Assembly: GCA_028751875.1 (NCBI GenBank)
Contig: CM054155.1
Location: 57,821,760-57,885,759 of the forward strand
DNA: 64,000 nucleotides
Direction of reading: 5' to 3'
DNA from: Rapana venosa
Taxonomy: Eukaryota; Mollusca; Gastropoda; Neogastropoda; Muricidae
Shown here: one piece after another, positions 45,161 through 63,400 of the stretch
How positions within the stretch are numbered: position 1 is the first letter of the stretch
Layout: each line of letters opens with the position of its first letter
Notes under the pieces: model-generated
Seen by the model: the letters and a program-made list of their open reading frames with translations, nothing else
Databases searched by the model: none
What the model was told of the DNA's origin: nothing
Made by a program: the position numbers and the translations under genes

Positions 45161-46000
45161 CGTTTTTTTTTCTTCCCGTCTGCAACTGTGTTTGTTTCTC
45201 TTCAGGTGGGTTTTTTCTACAGAATTTTGCCAGGGGGGTTCCCTTTTTGCCGGGGTTTTTTACTGCCTAATAATTTTTTGGCCCGGGATCGGTTTTCGTC
45301 TCATCCAAAGACTGGCACCTAGCCCCATCAGGGGCATGGATGGGGAAAGGTTTTAGGCCCAAAAAGGGGTACAACCACCCCAACATCCACCCGGACTTTT
45401 TTTGCTTTTAGGCAGGCCGTTACCTTGACCCCCCGATCCATTTTTTTTTTCTTTTTCTCCCCCCCCCCCCCCCCCCCCCCCCACCCCCCCCCCCCCTTCT
45501 TTTCCTTTTTTCTTTTCTTTACCCCCCCCCCTTTTAATTTCCCTTTGATATATGTTTTTTTTTGCATTTTTGCAAGGATCAACTTTTTTAATTTTTCTAT
45601 GAATCCCCCACCACAAAACGCCGACCACGCATCACCCCCCCAAAAACCCACCACACAACACACCACACACAAACCCCCACCCCCAACACACACAACAACA
45701 CACGCAAGCCGACATCGAAAACCCGATAACTGATAAGGGAGGGTTTTTCTCAGCGCCGTTAATTTTTAAATTTTAGTCAAAACTTTATTCCCTCCTTTAA
45801 AAAAATCTGTTATCCCCCCTCCTCCCCACCCCCTCTTCTGTTCCCTCTTGCCTACCTGCCTGCCTACCCTGTCTGTCTGTGTCTGGGCTCCCCTGTCTGT
45901 GTCGTCTCCTTTTCTGTCTTGTCTGTTCCTCTGTCTGTCTGTTTCCCCCCCCCCCTCCCCTCCCTCTTGTTTTTTTGTCTCTTCTCATTTCATCTAGATT
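45161..46000. repeat. Low-complexity: poly-C, CA and CTGT tracts
   Basis: Poly-C at 45,460-45,497, CA-rich at 45,610-45,715, ctgtctgt and ctgcctgc at 45,850-45,945, then poly-C/CT up to the gap. No gene. Confidence 0.7.
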
Positions 46001-46500
46001 NNNNNNNNNNNNNNNNNNNNNNNNNNNNNNNNNNNNNNNNNNNNNNNNNNNNNNNNNNNNNNNNNNNNNNNNNNNNNNNNNNNNNNNNNNNNNNNNNNNN
46101 NNNNNNNNNNNNNNNNNNNNNNNNNNNNNNNNNNNNNNNNNNNNNNNNNNNNNNNNNNNNNNNNNNNNNNNNNNNNNNNNNNNNNNNNNNNNNNNNNNNN
46201 NNNNNNNNNNNNNNNNNNNNNNNNNNNNNNNNNNNNNNNNNNNNNNNNNNNNNNNNNNNNNNNNNNNNNNNNNNNNNNNNNNNNNNNNNNNNNNNNNNNN
46301 NNNNNNNNNNNNNNNNNNNNNNNNNNNNNNNNNNNNNNNNNNNNNNNNNNNNNNNNNNNNNNNNNNNNNNNNNNNNNNNNNNNNNNNNNNNNNNNNNNNN
46401 NNNNNNNNNNNNNNNNNNNNNNNNNNNNNNNNNNNNNNNNNNNNNNNNNNNNNNNNNNNNNNNNNNNNNNNNNNNNNNNNNNNNNNNNNNNNNNNNNNNN
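46001..46500. other. Assembly gap, exactly 500 N
   Basis: Five hundred undetermined bases, a standard placeholder size, so the true distance is unknown. All X-containing frames across it are meaningless beyond its edges. Confidence 1.
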
Positions 46501-47103
46501 GCATTTCCCTCTGTCGCATGTAAGGTCGGCAGCAACACGGACACCGCTAGCCCTCAGGTTCTCTCTGAGGTGTTGGTCACCCAGAACTGCCATTTTGTCC
46601 AGCCAACGGCAGAACTGAACAAGGATTGGACGTGGTTCATCATTGTATGAACAAGGTCTGCCAATGCGAAAGGCCCTGGCGATGTCATCATGTTGCCAGT
46701 TGGGTGAAGAGGAATGGTCGTTCAGGATATCCACAACAACCTGCGTGGTAGTGTGTTCATCCTCCCTCCCATATTCATCAACACCAATGAACCTCAGGTT
46801 GAGCGCCTTTGCATTCTGTTCAGTAGATTCCAGCTTTCTCTCCAGCATGTCCAACCTGTCCATCATTGATGCTTTCTCTTTCCTCAGTTCTTGAATATCT
46901 TCTGTATTCACCACAACACTTTCCTTCAGCTGGCTGAATTCTGCAAGGAAGTGGGATAAACTTCCTTCTAGACTCTGGAACTTTTCATCCATGCTGGTCT
47001 TTATCCCTGTTACATGCATTTGTAGGCTGTGCTGCATCTGGTGAAATCGCCAGTCAAAGAAATGAAAAAAGTTATGTGGCAATGAAGACATGTCTTGTGA
47101 CAT
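46501..47103 (-). CDS. LINE ORF1 protein, C-terminally cut by the gap
   Basis: 201 codons without a stop from ATG at 47,103 (a second ATG is at codon 5) to the N gap. Residues about 38-100 form a heptad-rich coiled coil (ELRKEKASMMDRLDMLERKL). Residues about 101-171 look like the RRM-type domain of L1-family ORF1 proteins: LNLRFIGVDE as first strand, IARAFRIGRP, then PRPILVQF. Residues 172-201 (DQHLRENLRASGVRV) start the C-terminal domain. Such proteins trimerise through the coiled coil, bind the element's RNA and act as nucleic-acid chaperones in the cytoplasmic particle. This is the best-preserved protein-coding stretch in the window. ORF2 would lie to the left, in or beyond the gap; 45.8-46.0 kb shows no trace of it. 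Confidence 0.75.
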
Positions 47104-47530
47104 TATTTCTTGTGCCTATGTTTTGTTGACCTTGACCTTGTCTATTTCAGTGCACACACACTAGCCTATCCAACCAAGTTCTCATTTTCTGACTAACAAA
47201 ACATGATGTTAACTTGCACGTGCTACCCCACCTTTAGCATGTCCCAGCCTCTTAAAACACGTGCAACAAGTCCCATCTTGCCAACACAGGAATCTGGTAT
47301 GTGTGAGTTGTGCTAAACAACTACACAGAAAATGTTTGTTGTTCTTTAAGTCTTTTAATGTTGTACTGTTAATAATGTCTAAGCCACTGACCTTTTCAAC
47401 AGTCTGACAACACCAATAGCTGCACACTTCCACCATACACAACCTAACCAAAAACCAGGAAGATACTGTCACTCATACTGTATAAATTTGACCAAAAACA
47501 CAGAGCGATTTTGCACACGTCCAGTCACTT
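47104..47530 (-). other. Likely 5' region of the ORF1-bearing LINE
   Basis: Unique-looking sequence upstream of ORF1. It holds an 87-codon minus-strand frame (47,209-47,472) with several cysteines (DGTCCTCFKRLGH) but no clear finger spacing. It may be 5' UTR or an upstream ORF1 segment. Confidence 0.35.
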
Positions 47531-47539
47531 GTCTGCATC

Positions 47540-53390
<5,851 letters not shown>

Positions 53391-54330
53391 GAACTCGAAC
53401 TCGAATTCGAATCGAATATTTAATGGGGTTTTTAATTTGGGAAATTAACCCGGAGGTTTTTACACCAGGCCCAAGGGGGAAAAAGTAAAAACAAACTTAA
53501 ATTAAACCAAATTGTCAAAAAAAGAAAAGGGTCAAAAAGCAAAGAAATAAATTCATTAAAAATAGCACTTCAATTTTTTGATAAAAGTCATGAAATCAAT
53601 AAAAGACCACAAAATTTAAACCTCAAATAAACAGAAAAAACCTTTTTGAACACGGGACAAACCTCTCCTGACACCCCCTTCCCTAAAAAAAACCCCCCCC
53701 CCAAAAATCAACACACACAACACAAAACACACCACCCGCCCCGCCACGCACGCACGCACGCGGCATGCACGCACGCACGCAACGCATCCCAACCAAAAAC
53801 CCCACAAAAAACACACACACACACACACACTACCCCCCTTTACATATGCACGGCCCGGGCAATACAGTGCGGCTTCCCAAAAAATTCCATCCCAAATCGC
53901 CCGGGGAATAAAAATTTCCATACACATGTACATTACCTCAAATATTTAAAAGTCTTATGCCTTTTTCATCAAAATACCATAACCAAAATTTTACACCGTC
54001 AAAACCAAAAAAATGAACATTATTTAAACCCACGAGGAAAAAAAAAAAAAACCCCAGGCATAAAGAAAACCCCTTCCCCCCCCCCCACCACCCCAACACA
54101 CCACACCCCAACACACACACACACACAAAACCACACACAACTCACCACACACACCCCCACACACACACACACCCCAAAACACCCCACACACACACCCCCA
54201 AATACACCCCACCCTTTCCACACCAAACATACAAAATTTTGCCCCGGCGTTGCCGCTTTCACCACTCAACACAAGAGTTCAAAAAAGCACGCCCCCCCCA
54301 AATTGCATATTACAAAAAAAATTTAAACAG
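53391..54330. other. GAACTC hexamers, then CA- and C-rich sequence
   Basis: gaactcgaactcgaattcg at 53,391-53,410 is followed by noisy unique sequence to 53,640, then cacgcacg and cacaca-rich DNA. The 226-codon plus-strand frame is low complexity. Confidence 0.5.
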
Positions 54331-54499
54331 TGTGTTTTTGGACGCTTTTTTAAAGGGGTGATTGGTGCTTTTTTTCTTTTATACGAAGGGGATTTTCGTT
54401 CCAAAAACTTGCTACCGAAAAAACCCAAGGGATGACAAAAAAACAGAGGGTTTCCCTTGGTTGGGGGAGTTAAAACCCTGCTTTTTTTTCAAAACATTT

Positions 54500-56400
54500 T
54501 TAAACGGGAAACGCTGAAAAAAGTTTAATGAGGGGTTTGTTTTTTCATAATCTTTTAATTAAAACACCTTTATTAAAGAGCCCAATGTAAACTAAAAGGA
54601 AGAATGTTAAAATCTTTGTGGGCTATTAGTTTTAAGGAAATTTAGTTCTAAGCAAAATTTAATTTTGAGAGAACGTTTTATTCCCTCTCTCAAGTTGTGT
54701 AAAACTTTTTTTATTTTTCCCAAACCCCTTTTGAATTTTTGATGCATAATCAAAGATTCGGGTTTTTTATAAAAAGGTAGAAAATTTGTTTTCGAGTATG
54801 TGAAAAGGGAAAATTGTTTTTTTCGTTTTAATTTGGAATAGCTTTTTAAAGATAATTTTTTTAAAATTTTCTAAAACCATGTCAAAACCAGGGCAATTTA
54901 AATTTTTATATGTAGCCAATTTAGTTTAATGAGTTGACTTCTTCTAAACTTTATCGTATATCTTTTTTCCCCAAATTTATTTTGGTTTTAAAGGGTTTTG
55001 GCCCTTTTGTCTTGTTAAAAACCCCAAAAATTTTTTGATTTCAGTGGATGGAGAGCCTTTGTGATTGCACATGCCCCATGCTGCGGGGTTTTTTTAAAGG
55101 GCCTTTTGCAAAATTTTACCTACAGTTTTAACATCAGGGCCCGCTTTTATGTTTTGTAGGGGTCGTCGGAAAAGGGAGTTCACAAGTAGAAGAAACTTGG
55201 GGGGAAGATCATTGTTATTTTTTTAAAAAAGGGAGGAGGGGGCCTTTAAGCACAAAACCCTTTGGAGGAATTCCATACTTCACGGGGAAAAAGGGACTAA
55301 ATAAATTTAAATAAACGGGTTTGTCTTTTTTATCAAAAAAAGGAGGTAATTAGTTTTAGGGGTCTGCCCCATAACCAAAATTTCCCGTTTCTTTACTGGG
55401 GGTTTTTGTGATCAATCAGTAAAAAAAATTTCCCCTTTGGAAAAAGTCTAAAAAATTGCTCCAGTTAAGATATTATTATTAAAATTTAAATGCCTTTTGC
55501 TCTATGTTTTGTTGGTGCAGTAGGGACATGAATGTTTTTCTCTAAAGACATTTTTTTTTTTAGGATGAAAAAAGTTTGTTTTTTAAAAGGGTGAAGAAGA
55601 TGTTGCTTTTTTTTTGGTTTTTTTAAGAAATAAATTTGGGAAATAGGTCGATATTTGGGAAAGGGGTCTTTTTGGATCCCCCAGATTTAAGAACGGTATA
55701 ATTTGGGCCCATTTTAAAAAACCCTTTGAGGATACAACTTTTTCAATAAAGAGATTATAGTATATGTAAGATTTTTCCCAGAGATTACTTGCGCAAAATT
55801 TTTCAAATTTTCCCTGTTTTAAAAATTTTCAAAACCACGGGAGTTTGTTTGCTTTAATGCCCCCAAAAAATTTTCCTTATCCCAATTCATGAACACAATA
55901 TATTTAAAGGACATTTTTAGCTTTATTGACTCTGGTTACAAAAATTCCTTTAAAAATGTAAGTCATTGAATTCTGAAACGGTTTAATGGTTTTCAATTTT
56001 TTTTTGCAATAGGCAAAATGTTTAAATTTATCCCTTTTGCAGATAGGGGCCCAAAAAACCCCTGATGGACATGATGAAGATTTTTTTAACCCGGGTAACT
56101 GATTAATTGCTTTCCGGAAGGGCCCTTTGTCCCCTTTTTAGGGGTGATATTAAACTCAAATAAAATATTTCTTTTTTTCAAAATTCGTTTCTTTAATGTC
56201 CCCTTTATTTCGTGTCCTTAAATTTTTAAACTCTTCCTGTTGATTTTTAGTAAAAGAAAACTCGGGATGCTTTTCCCCCCCTTTAGTTTATTTTTTATTT
56301 TGTTTCCGGGTGGTTTAAAACTTAGCTTTTACAGTTTGATTTAAGAGGAGCCCTGACTATAAAAAATTGATTTAAAAAATTCCCACACCAAAATTTTAAG
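54500..56400 (-). pseudogene. LINE reverse transcriptase remnant in noisy sequence
   Basis: On the minus strand VLKSGG is followed by KYRPIS (55,639-55,656), and about 370 bases further on lies KYGIPPKGFVLKAP (55,239-55,280). These match the order and spacing of (F)K.G......NYRPIS and the palm motif G.PQGSVLGP of non-LTR reverse transcriptases. The catalytic aspartate motifs and the continuous frame are lost to many single-base homopolymer changes. Since these may be sequencing errors, the element could be more intact than it looks. Ends are approximate. Confidence 0.55.
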
Positions 56401-59400
56401 TGCTTTGTTTTGGGTCAGTAAATGATAAACCCTTTTTAGAAGTTAGCTTTACATAAGTCGCACAAAAAAAAGTTCTGCATTTAAAAATTCTATAGCTGCG
56501 AAAAAAAATGTTTTTGTGTTTGCTTCTGGGAAATTTTCGCCCCTTTTTTTTTTTCCCTGTAAAACATACGGATAGTGACGCTTAGGCCCTTTGGCAGGTA
56601 CGACAGTTTAAAAATGTTAATTTGGGGTGGTTGGGGTATATATGGGTCAATTTAGTGTTTCAAGGGAAAGTGGAAATTTTCCCTTTTGGGCCCTGTTTTT
56701 CTAAATTGGAAGGGGTTTACACCTGGAAAAAATTTTTTTTTTTCCCTTTATCTTTAGGCTTAAGCCCAATTTTAATATTTGAAAACCAAGTAATATTATT
56801 TAGTTGATTGTTACAAACTCATCCATATTTGTTCAAAAAATTTTCAAAACCCGCTTTAAAGCGTTATTGGGTTTTTGATACAAAAATCCTTTAGTATTGG
56901 GGTTTTTTCCTTTCGGGGGTTTCTTCTAGCCCTAACATTCAATGGCCCCTGTTATAAATAAAGTCCCTCTGCTTATAATTTAATGATATGGGATATAAGT
57001 TATTAATCCTGTTTCTAATTTTGGGTTTTTGGGATCTCGCTGATAGAATTTTTAGCCCCGGGAAATGAAAATTTTATCCTGCCACATTATGTGACCAAAT
57101 TTATTTGGAGAAGGGCCAAAATATGGGAAAAGGGAAATATTTACATTTTTTCAAAAAGGAGGGGGAAATCTGAACTTTATTTTGCAGGGTGGCCTCATTT
57201 AAAAAGCCCACTTTAACCATATTAGTTACCCAACCAAACGAAATTGGGGCAGATTTTTTCAATGTATAGAATTAGGGGAAAACAAAGAAATATTCATTTA
57301 CTATAACAATTTATTTAAATTGCACAAACTTAAAAAACCAACCCATACGAAGTTGCAAATGGAGGGCTAAATTTTTAAAGCCAAAAAAAATATCTGACCC
57401 AAAATTTAGGCCTTCACCACCAACAAGCACAAAAACCCCAAAAAAACAGAAAGTCAAAAAATTTTTGAATGAAAATACCAAAACAATGCAAATTTTAAAA
57501 AAGCAAAGAAAACGAAAGCAAGCAAAAACCCTTTAATTTAATGCCAAAAACAAGCCACAGACCTAGAGTCCCCTCCAAAAAAAAAATGTTTAATGTCCAG
57601 GTAAAACCCAAATCTCTTTAAAAAAAAGAATACTCTTGCCTGAACCCTTTTTATTTTCAAAAAGAAAATTTAAATCCCTGTCCCAAACACCAGCGTGGCC
57701 CCAAATCATTCACTCAGAAGCTTCAACTTGACATATATTTGGAAAACCCCAAAAAAACCAAAAAACAGAAAAACAAAATTTCAGGAGTCTGTTAAGGGCA
57801 GGGAAAAAAAAAAATTTCACAGGGGATTTTTTCCAAAATTTTAAAAAATCAGCATGCGCCAGTAATAGGGTTAACTTTATCCCTCAAAATACAAAATATT
57901 TTCTTCATGTTTTATTTTTTCATACAAACACCAGGCTTCGGTTTTTTATTTACATTTCAATTACAATCTTACTATGCCATTTTATTTGGGTTTCACCTTT
58001 TATTTTGATGTTTTAGCATATTTGGGCCAGCAGGATTGGGGGGAGAGCCAGCTTGGGGAGTTTTCAAAACCAAAACCAGGGGGGTAAAAACCTGGGGGGT
58101 ACCCGGGGGGTTTGGGGGTTGGGAGATTTGCCCGTTTAAGGGCAAAAAGGGTTTTACCAGGGAAAACCGTTAAAAGGGGGGTAAGGGTAAGGCAGCTGAA
58201 ATCTCGGGTAGGAAGTGTTAGGGGTCATTTTAAATTTTGGGTTGGGTGTAAAAGGGGGTAGTTGAGGGGCATAACGAAGGTGCATGTTCCCTTTTCAACT
58301 GTGGTTCTGCAGCTTACAAACACCTGCAGGCACGTCCCCCTTTCCTTCCTCCAAACCCATTTTCCCTGGTCTGGACACAGGAGATGGATCCCGAATACGT
58401 GGTTTCCTTCCCATCCCCCAAACCAAAAGGGAAAGGCTGTTCCCCGGGGGGGCAAGAGGGGAAATTTGTATGATGACAGGGTGGAAAAAATTTTGATTTC
58501 TGGGGGGAAACCCCTCAATTTTGGGTTTTACCCCCAAGCCAAAGCTGAGTGTTTCGTTTTTAAAAACTCTTGTGTTGGAAACCCAAAAAGCGATTACGAG
58601 GCGCCCCCAGCTTTCTCTCCAAAAGTGAGTTTTTCATTATTGCTGGGCGCAAAAATTCTTGCCCTGTGGTTTGGGGAAAATATCTGGGTTTTAAAGACTG
58701 CAAGACGAAACTGACCCTTTTTCACTGGGGGTGATTTACATCATTTTACAGAGCCTGACGGGGGCAAACCTTTGGGGTGATAAAGGTTCTATAATGATTT
58801 GCATATCAATGTTTCAGGTAGTACAGGCTTCATGAAGATTTCTATTTTTAGGGGGCTTTTCAGTTATTAAGTTTTGGGGCCTTCCCCCGGGCTGGAAGCC
58901 CCAGAGCTAAAAGTGAAAACAGGGTGTAGGGAAAACACTCCTTACATTTAAAAAGATTGGCCTTTCTTCCAAGTCAGGGTTGGGTTGGGGGTCCGGGAGA
59001 GCCCCTTCGTTTAAACCCCCCCATTCCCAAGGATGTGCTGACTTGGGCTTTTGGCGGGTTGGGTTTTAGGGCCTCTGGGGTTTTAAGGGTTGGGGACCGG
59101 GTTTTAAGCCTTTTTAATTTCAGACTTTAATTAGGGAATTTTTAAAAATTTTTGTTTACCCAAACGTTCCCTTTGGGGTTAGTTTTTTTAATGATTTGGG
59201 TTTTACCAATGATTATGGAAAAGGGGAAATTTTTTTCAGGAATTTTTACCCCCCCCAACAAACCCGTTCTTTGGGGTTTTCTACCTTTTTCTGGGGGCAG
59301 GCGCTTTTTCGGGGAATAGTGTTTTCCCCGGCTTTTGGAACAATTGACCTTTTGGGTTTTTTAAAATCCCGGGGGGTTTTACTTCTTTGTTCCGGTTCTT

Positions 59401-60439
59401 GGGCGTTTTTTGGCCAAGGGACCCCAATTTTTTGGGGGGTTTTTTTGGGGTTTACTTCCCTAAAAATTTTGGGGGCTTGTGTTTTTGGGGGGGGGGGATT
59501 TATTTTAGCAGACCCTGTGTTGCCAGGGCCAGAACCCCCGATCAAGCCCCCCCAAAATTGTCCGTTTTTGGTCCCGGAACAAACGGCTTAGGTGGGAAAG
59601 GACTTAAAATTTTCTTGTTTCCCCATGGAGCTGGGCCAAACCCTGATTTTTTTTCAGTGGGGTGGGGTCACCCTATTTTAAAAACCCTTTTATTTGGGGG
59701 GTCTTTTGTTTTTTTTTTGCCTTAAATTTGGAGTTTCCCCGGGCCCAAAGGGTGTTTTTAAGGAGTAAATTTTTCCCTTTAAAGAGAATGGCCCAAATTT
59801 TTTTGCATTTACTTTAGCCATGCTACAATGTACATTGTCAATGGGGAAAAAAATGATTTAATTTTAGGTCAAATGATGTTTTAGTTCCTTTTTGATGGAG
59901 CATTTGCAGTCTTTCCGACAAAAGGAAAAAATCAACATCTTGGGGGGTTTAAAATTTGGGAAAAATGAAACCAAATGATTTTCAATAGTTGCAGTTTTTA
60001 GGGCAGTGTTTTGGGTTTTCAAGTTGTGAAGGGCAAACGTTGTCGTCGTAAAGTCTGGAGGGGCTTCACCTGTTTGGTGTGTGCTTCCCCCTCTGTGCCC
60101 CCGGGTGGTGTTTTTTCAGGGAGAAGAAGGGGGATTTCTAGGGTGAGGGGTTGGGTTTAACATGTTTGTTGTTTTTAAAGACCAACCTCTTTGGGTTTTC
60201 AGTGGGGTTAAATTGGCTTACTTCTGTTCTGTTGGGTTTAAAAAGGGGGCACAAGAGAAGTGTCTAGGGATGTTGTCCGGAAAGGGAATTTTTCATGTAA
60301 GTCCTTGCTGTAGTAGAAGGTGGGGAGGGAAGTAAATGCTGTGAGGGTCATTTTTAAAGGGGGAAAAAGTGGTAAAATGGGTACCCTTCGGGCCGAAAGG
60401 TTAAGGGAAAATTGAGTTTTGTGTGTTGTAGTGTTTTGG
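56401..60439. other. Unassigned homopolymer-noisy DNA
   Basis: AT-rich to about 57,950, then more GC-balanced. Overlapping frames at 58,225-58,714 (70-150 codons on both strands) and at 59,196-59,725 have mixed composition but match nothing I recognise, and frames here are unreliable. The upstream endonuclease of the LINE at 54.5-56.4 kb could be hidden in the first part. Confidence 0.35.
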
Positions 60440-63400
60440 GAATCCCGAGGAAGAGGGGAAAAAGGGGAGAGAGGTAGAGAGTGGAAAAGAAGAGAGAGAG
60501 GGGGGGAGGGAGAGGAAGGGGAGGGGGAGGGAGTTGAGAGAGAGAGAGAAAGAGAGGAGAGAGGAGGTTTAGGGGAGAAAATATAGAGAAGAAAAGAAGT
60601 AGGGAGAAAAAATAGGGGTGGGGGAACAGGGGGAAAGAGAGGGGGTGTGGACAAGAGGGGAGAGAGGACAGTGGAGGGAGAGAGATAGAGAAGAGGGTGG
60701 GGGAAGCCGTGAGGAGAAAAGGGGGGGTGGGGAAGGAGAGAAGGGGAGAGGGAGAGGATAGAGAGAGGGGTGGGAAAAAAGAGAGAGAGAGAAGAGGGGA
60801 GGGGGAGAAGAGGGGGTTGGGGGGGTGGGGGGTGGACAAGAAGAGAGATGGTGGAAAAGAGAGGGGCAGAGAGTGCAAAGGGGGAGAGAGGAGGGTTGGG
60901 GGAAGAGAGAGAGAGAGGGGGGGGGAGAGAGAGGGAGGGGGGTGGAGAGAGGGAAAAGAGAGTGGGGGAAGAGAGATTGGGGGAGAGGGGGATGGAGAAG
61001 GGTGGGGGAGGGGAGGGGAGGGTGGGAAGAGAGAGAGAGAGAGGGTGGAGGAAAAGAGAGAAGGGTTTGGGGAAAAAACGGGGGAGAGAGAGTTCGGGGA
61101 GGAAAGGGGGGGGGAAAAGAGAGAGAGGGTGGAGAAGACCGACAGAGGGTGAAAGAGAAGGGGGGAGGGGGGAGAGAGAGAGAGGAAAAGAGGGGAAAAG
61201 AAGAGAGAGGGGGGGGGGTAGGGAGAGGAGAGAGAAGGAAGGGGAGAGGAGAGAGAGAGAGGGGAGTTGGAAAAAGGGAAGAGAAAGGATTTGGGGACGA
61301 GAGAGCGAGAGAGAGGAGTGCAGGGAAAGAGGAAAGAGAAAAGGGGAGAGAGAGTGGTGGGGAGAGAGAGTGTGGAGAAAAAAAAGAAGAGAAGGATGAA
61401 AAAGAGAAGAGGAGAAGAGAGAGAGAGAGATGGAGGGGGGGAAAAGAGAGAGAGAGAGGGTGGAGAAGAGAGAGAGAGAGAGGGGGGAGAAAAAGAGAGT
61501 GAGGAAAAAAAAGAGGAATGAGAAGAGAGAGAGAGAGGAGTGGAGGAAAAGGGGAGTGGTGGAGAAAAGAGAGGGGAGAGAGGGGGTGGGAGAAGAGAGT
61601 GAGAAGGGGGGAAGAAGAGGAGAGGGGTGGGAAAAGGGGAGAAAGGGGTAAGCGGAGACAAAGGGGGGGGAGAGATAGAGAGGTGAGGAGAGAGAGAGGT
61701 TGGGGAAGGAGAGAGAGTAGAGTAGAGAGGAGAGAGAGGGTGGGAAAAAGAGAGAGGGGGAGCTGGGGTAGAGAGAGAGAGAGAGGGGATGAGAGAGAAA
61801 AGAGAGAGAGGTGGAGAAGGGGAGGAGAGTGGAGGAGAGACAGGGGGGGGGGGAGAGGAGAGAGAGAGGGAGAGGGGGGGAGGAAAGAGAGTTTGGGGGG
61901 AGAAGGATAGAGAGTGGAGGGAGAGGGGAGATAGAGGGAGGAAAGAAAGATGGGAGGGGAGAGAAGAGGGGGGTGGGAGAACAGGGTAAAAAGAGAGGGG
62001 GAGGGAAGGGAAAGAGAGGAGAGAGGGGGGAGATTTTAAAAGGGTGGAGAAGAAGAGGAGAGAGAGAGAGAGGAAGGGGGAGAGGGGAGTGGGGAAAAGA
62101 CAGGGGGGGGGGGGAAGGGAGAGAGAGAGGGAGGAGTGGGGGGAAAAGGGGGATGGTGGGAAAAGATAGAGAGTGGAGGGAAAAGAGAGAAGAGGGAGGA
62201 AGAGAAGATGGAGAGAGAGAGAGGGGGTGGGGGGAAAAGATAAAGGAGAGGGGGAGGAGAAAGAGAGAGAGGGAGTGGAGGAGATAGAGAGGGGGGAGAA
62301 GAGGAGAGAGAGGGGAGAGAGAGAGAGAGTGATGGGGAGAGAGAAAGAAAAAGGGGAGAGGGGGGTTTAGAGGAGGGTATAGAGAAAAAAAAGATTGGGA
62401 GGGGAAAAATTTGGATGGGGAACAAAAGAAAGAAGAAGGGGGTTTTACAAGAGGAGAGAGGAGACAGTGGAGGAGGGGGGGGATTTGAGAGGGGAGGGTG
62501 GAGAAAGAGAGAGAGAGAGAAGGGGGGGGAGAAGGGGGGGAAAGGGGGAGGGGGTGGAGGAAGAGAGATAGGAGGAGGGTGGAGAAGAGAGGGGAGAGAG
62601 AGGAAAAGGGGGGGGGTGGCGGGAAAAGAGGAAAAGGGTGGACAAAGGAGAGGGATGGTGGAAAAAAAAGGGGGACAGAGAGTGCAGGTGAGGGGGAGGG
62701 GGGAAAAAGGGGAGGAGGTGGAAGGGAAAGGGGGAGAGAGGGTGGAGAAGAGGAGAGAGTTTTAGGATAGGGGGAGTGGAGGAAAAGGAGGGTAGAGAGA
62801 GGGGGGGATGGAGAAGAGAGAGGGGAGTGAGGGTGGGAGAAGAAGAGGAGAGAGAGAGGGTGGGGGAAGGGGAGGTTTTTGGGGGGGAGAAAAACGAGGG
62901 GAGAGTGCAGGAGAGGAGAGGGGGGTGGAGAAAAGGAGAGGGGGGTTTGGAAAAAGACAGACAGAGGGGGGAAAAAAGAAAGGGGGAGAGAGAGAGGAGA
63001 GAGAGAGAGGAAAAGAAAAGAGAGTGGAGTGGGGGGGAAAAGAGATATGGGAGGGGAGTGGGGAGAGTGAGAGTGGGAAAGGGGAGAGGGAATGAGGGGA
63101 GGGGAGAGAGGGAGGGGAGAGAGAGTGGGGAAGAGAAAAAGATGAGAGAGAGAGAGTTGGGGGAGAGAGGATGGGAGAAAAAGAGAAGAGAAAGAGAGGA
63201 GAGGGGAAGAGAGATGGGGGAAAGAGAGAGAGAGGGGGGAAAGGGGAAAAGAGCGGGGGAGAAAAGGGGGAGGAGAGAAGGGGGGGAAAGGGGATAAAAA
63301 GGGGGAGAGAGTGGGGTGAGGACGGGTGGAAAGGGAGGAAGGGGGAGAAGAGAGGGGAGATGAGAGGAAAAGGGGTGGAGGAGAGAGATAATTAAAAAAT

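Noticed and set aside
45797..46650. Frames of up to 243 codons across the N gap
   Set aside because: They are stop-free only because N codons cannot be stops. Only the minus-strand part at 46,501-47,103 has real content.
58225..58714. Gene on either strand at 58.2-58.7 kb
   Set aside because: Overlapping frames exist on both strands in homopolymer-noisy DNA with no recognisable motif, so neither can be chosen.
60354..61661. 435-codon serine/proline/leucine frame
   Set aside because: Translation of the second GA satellite field on the opposite strand.
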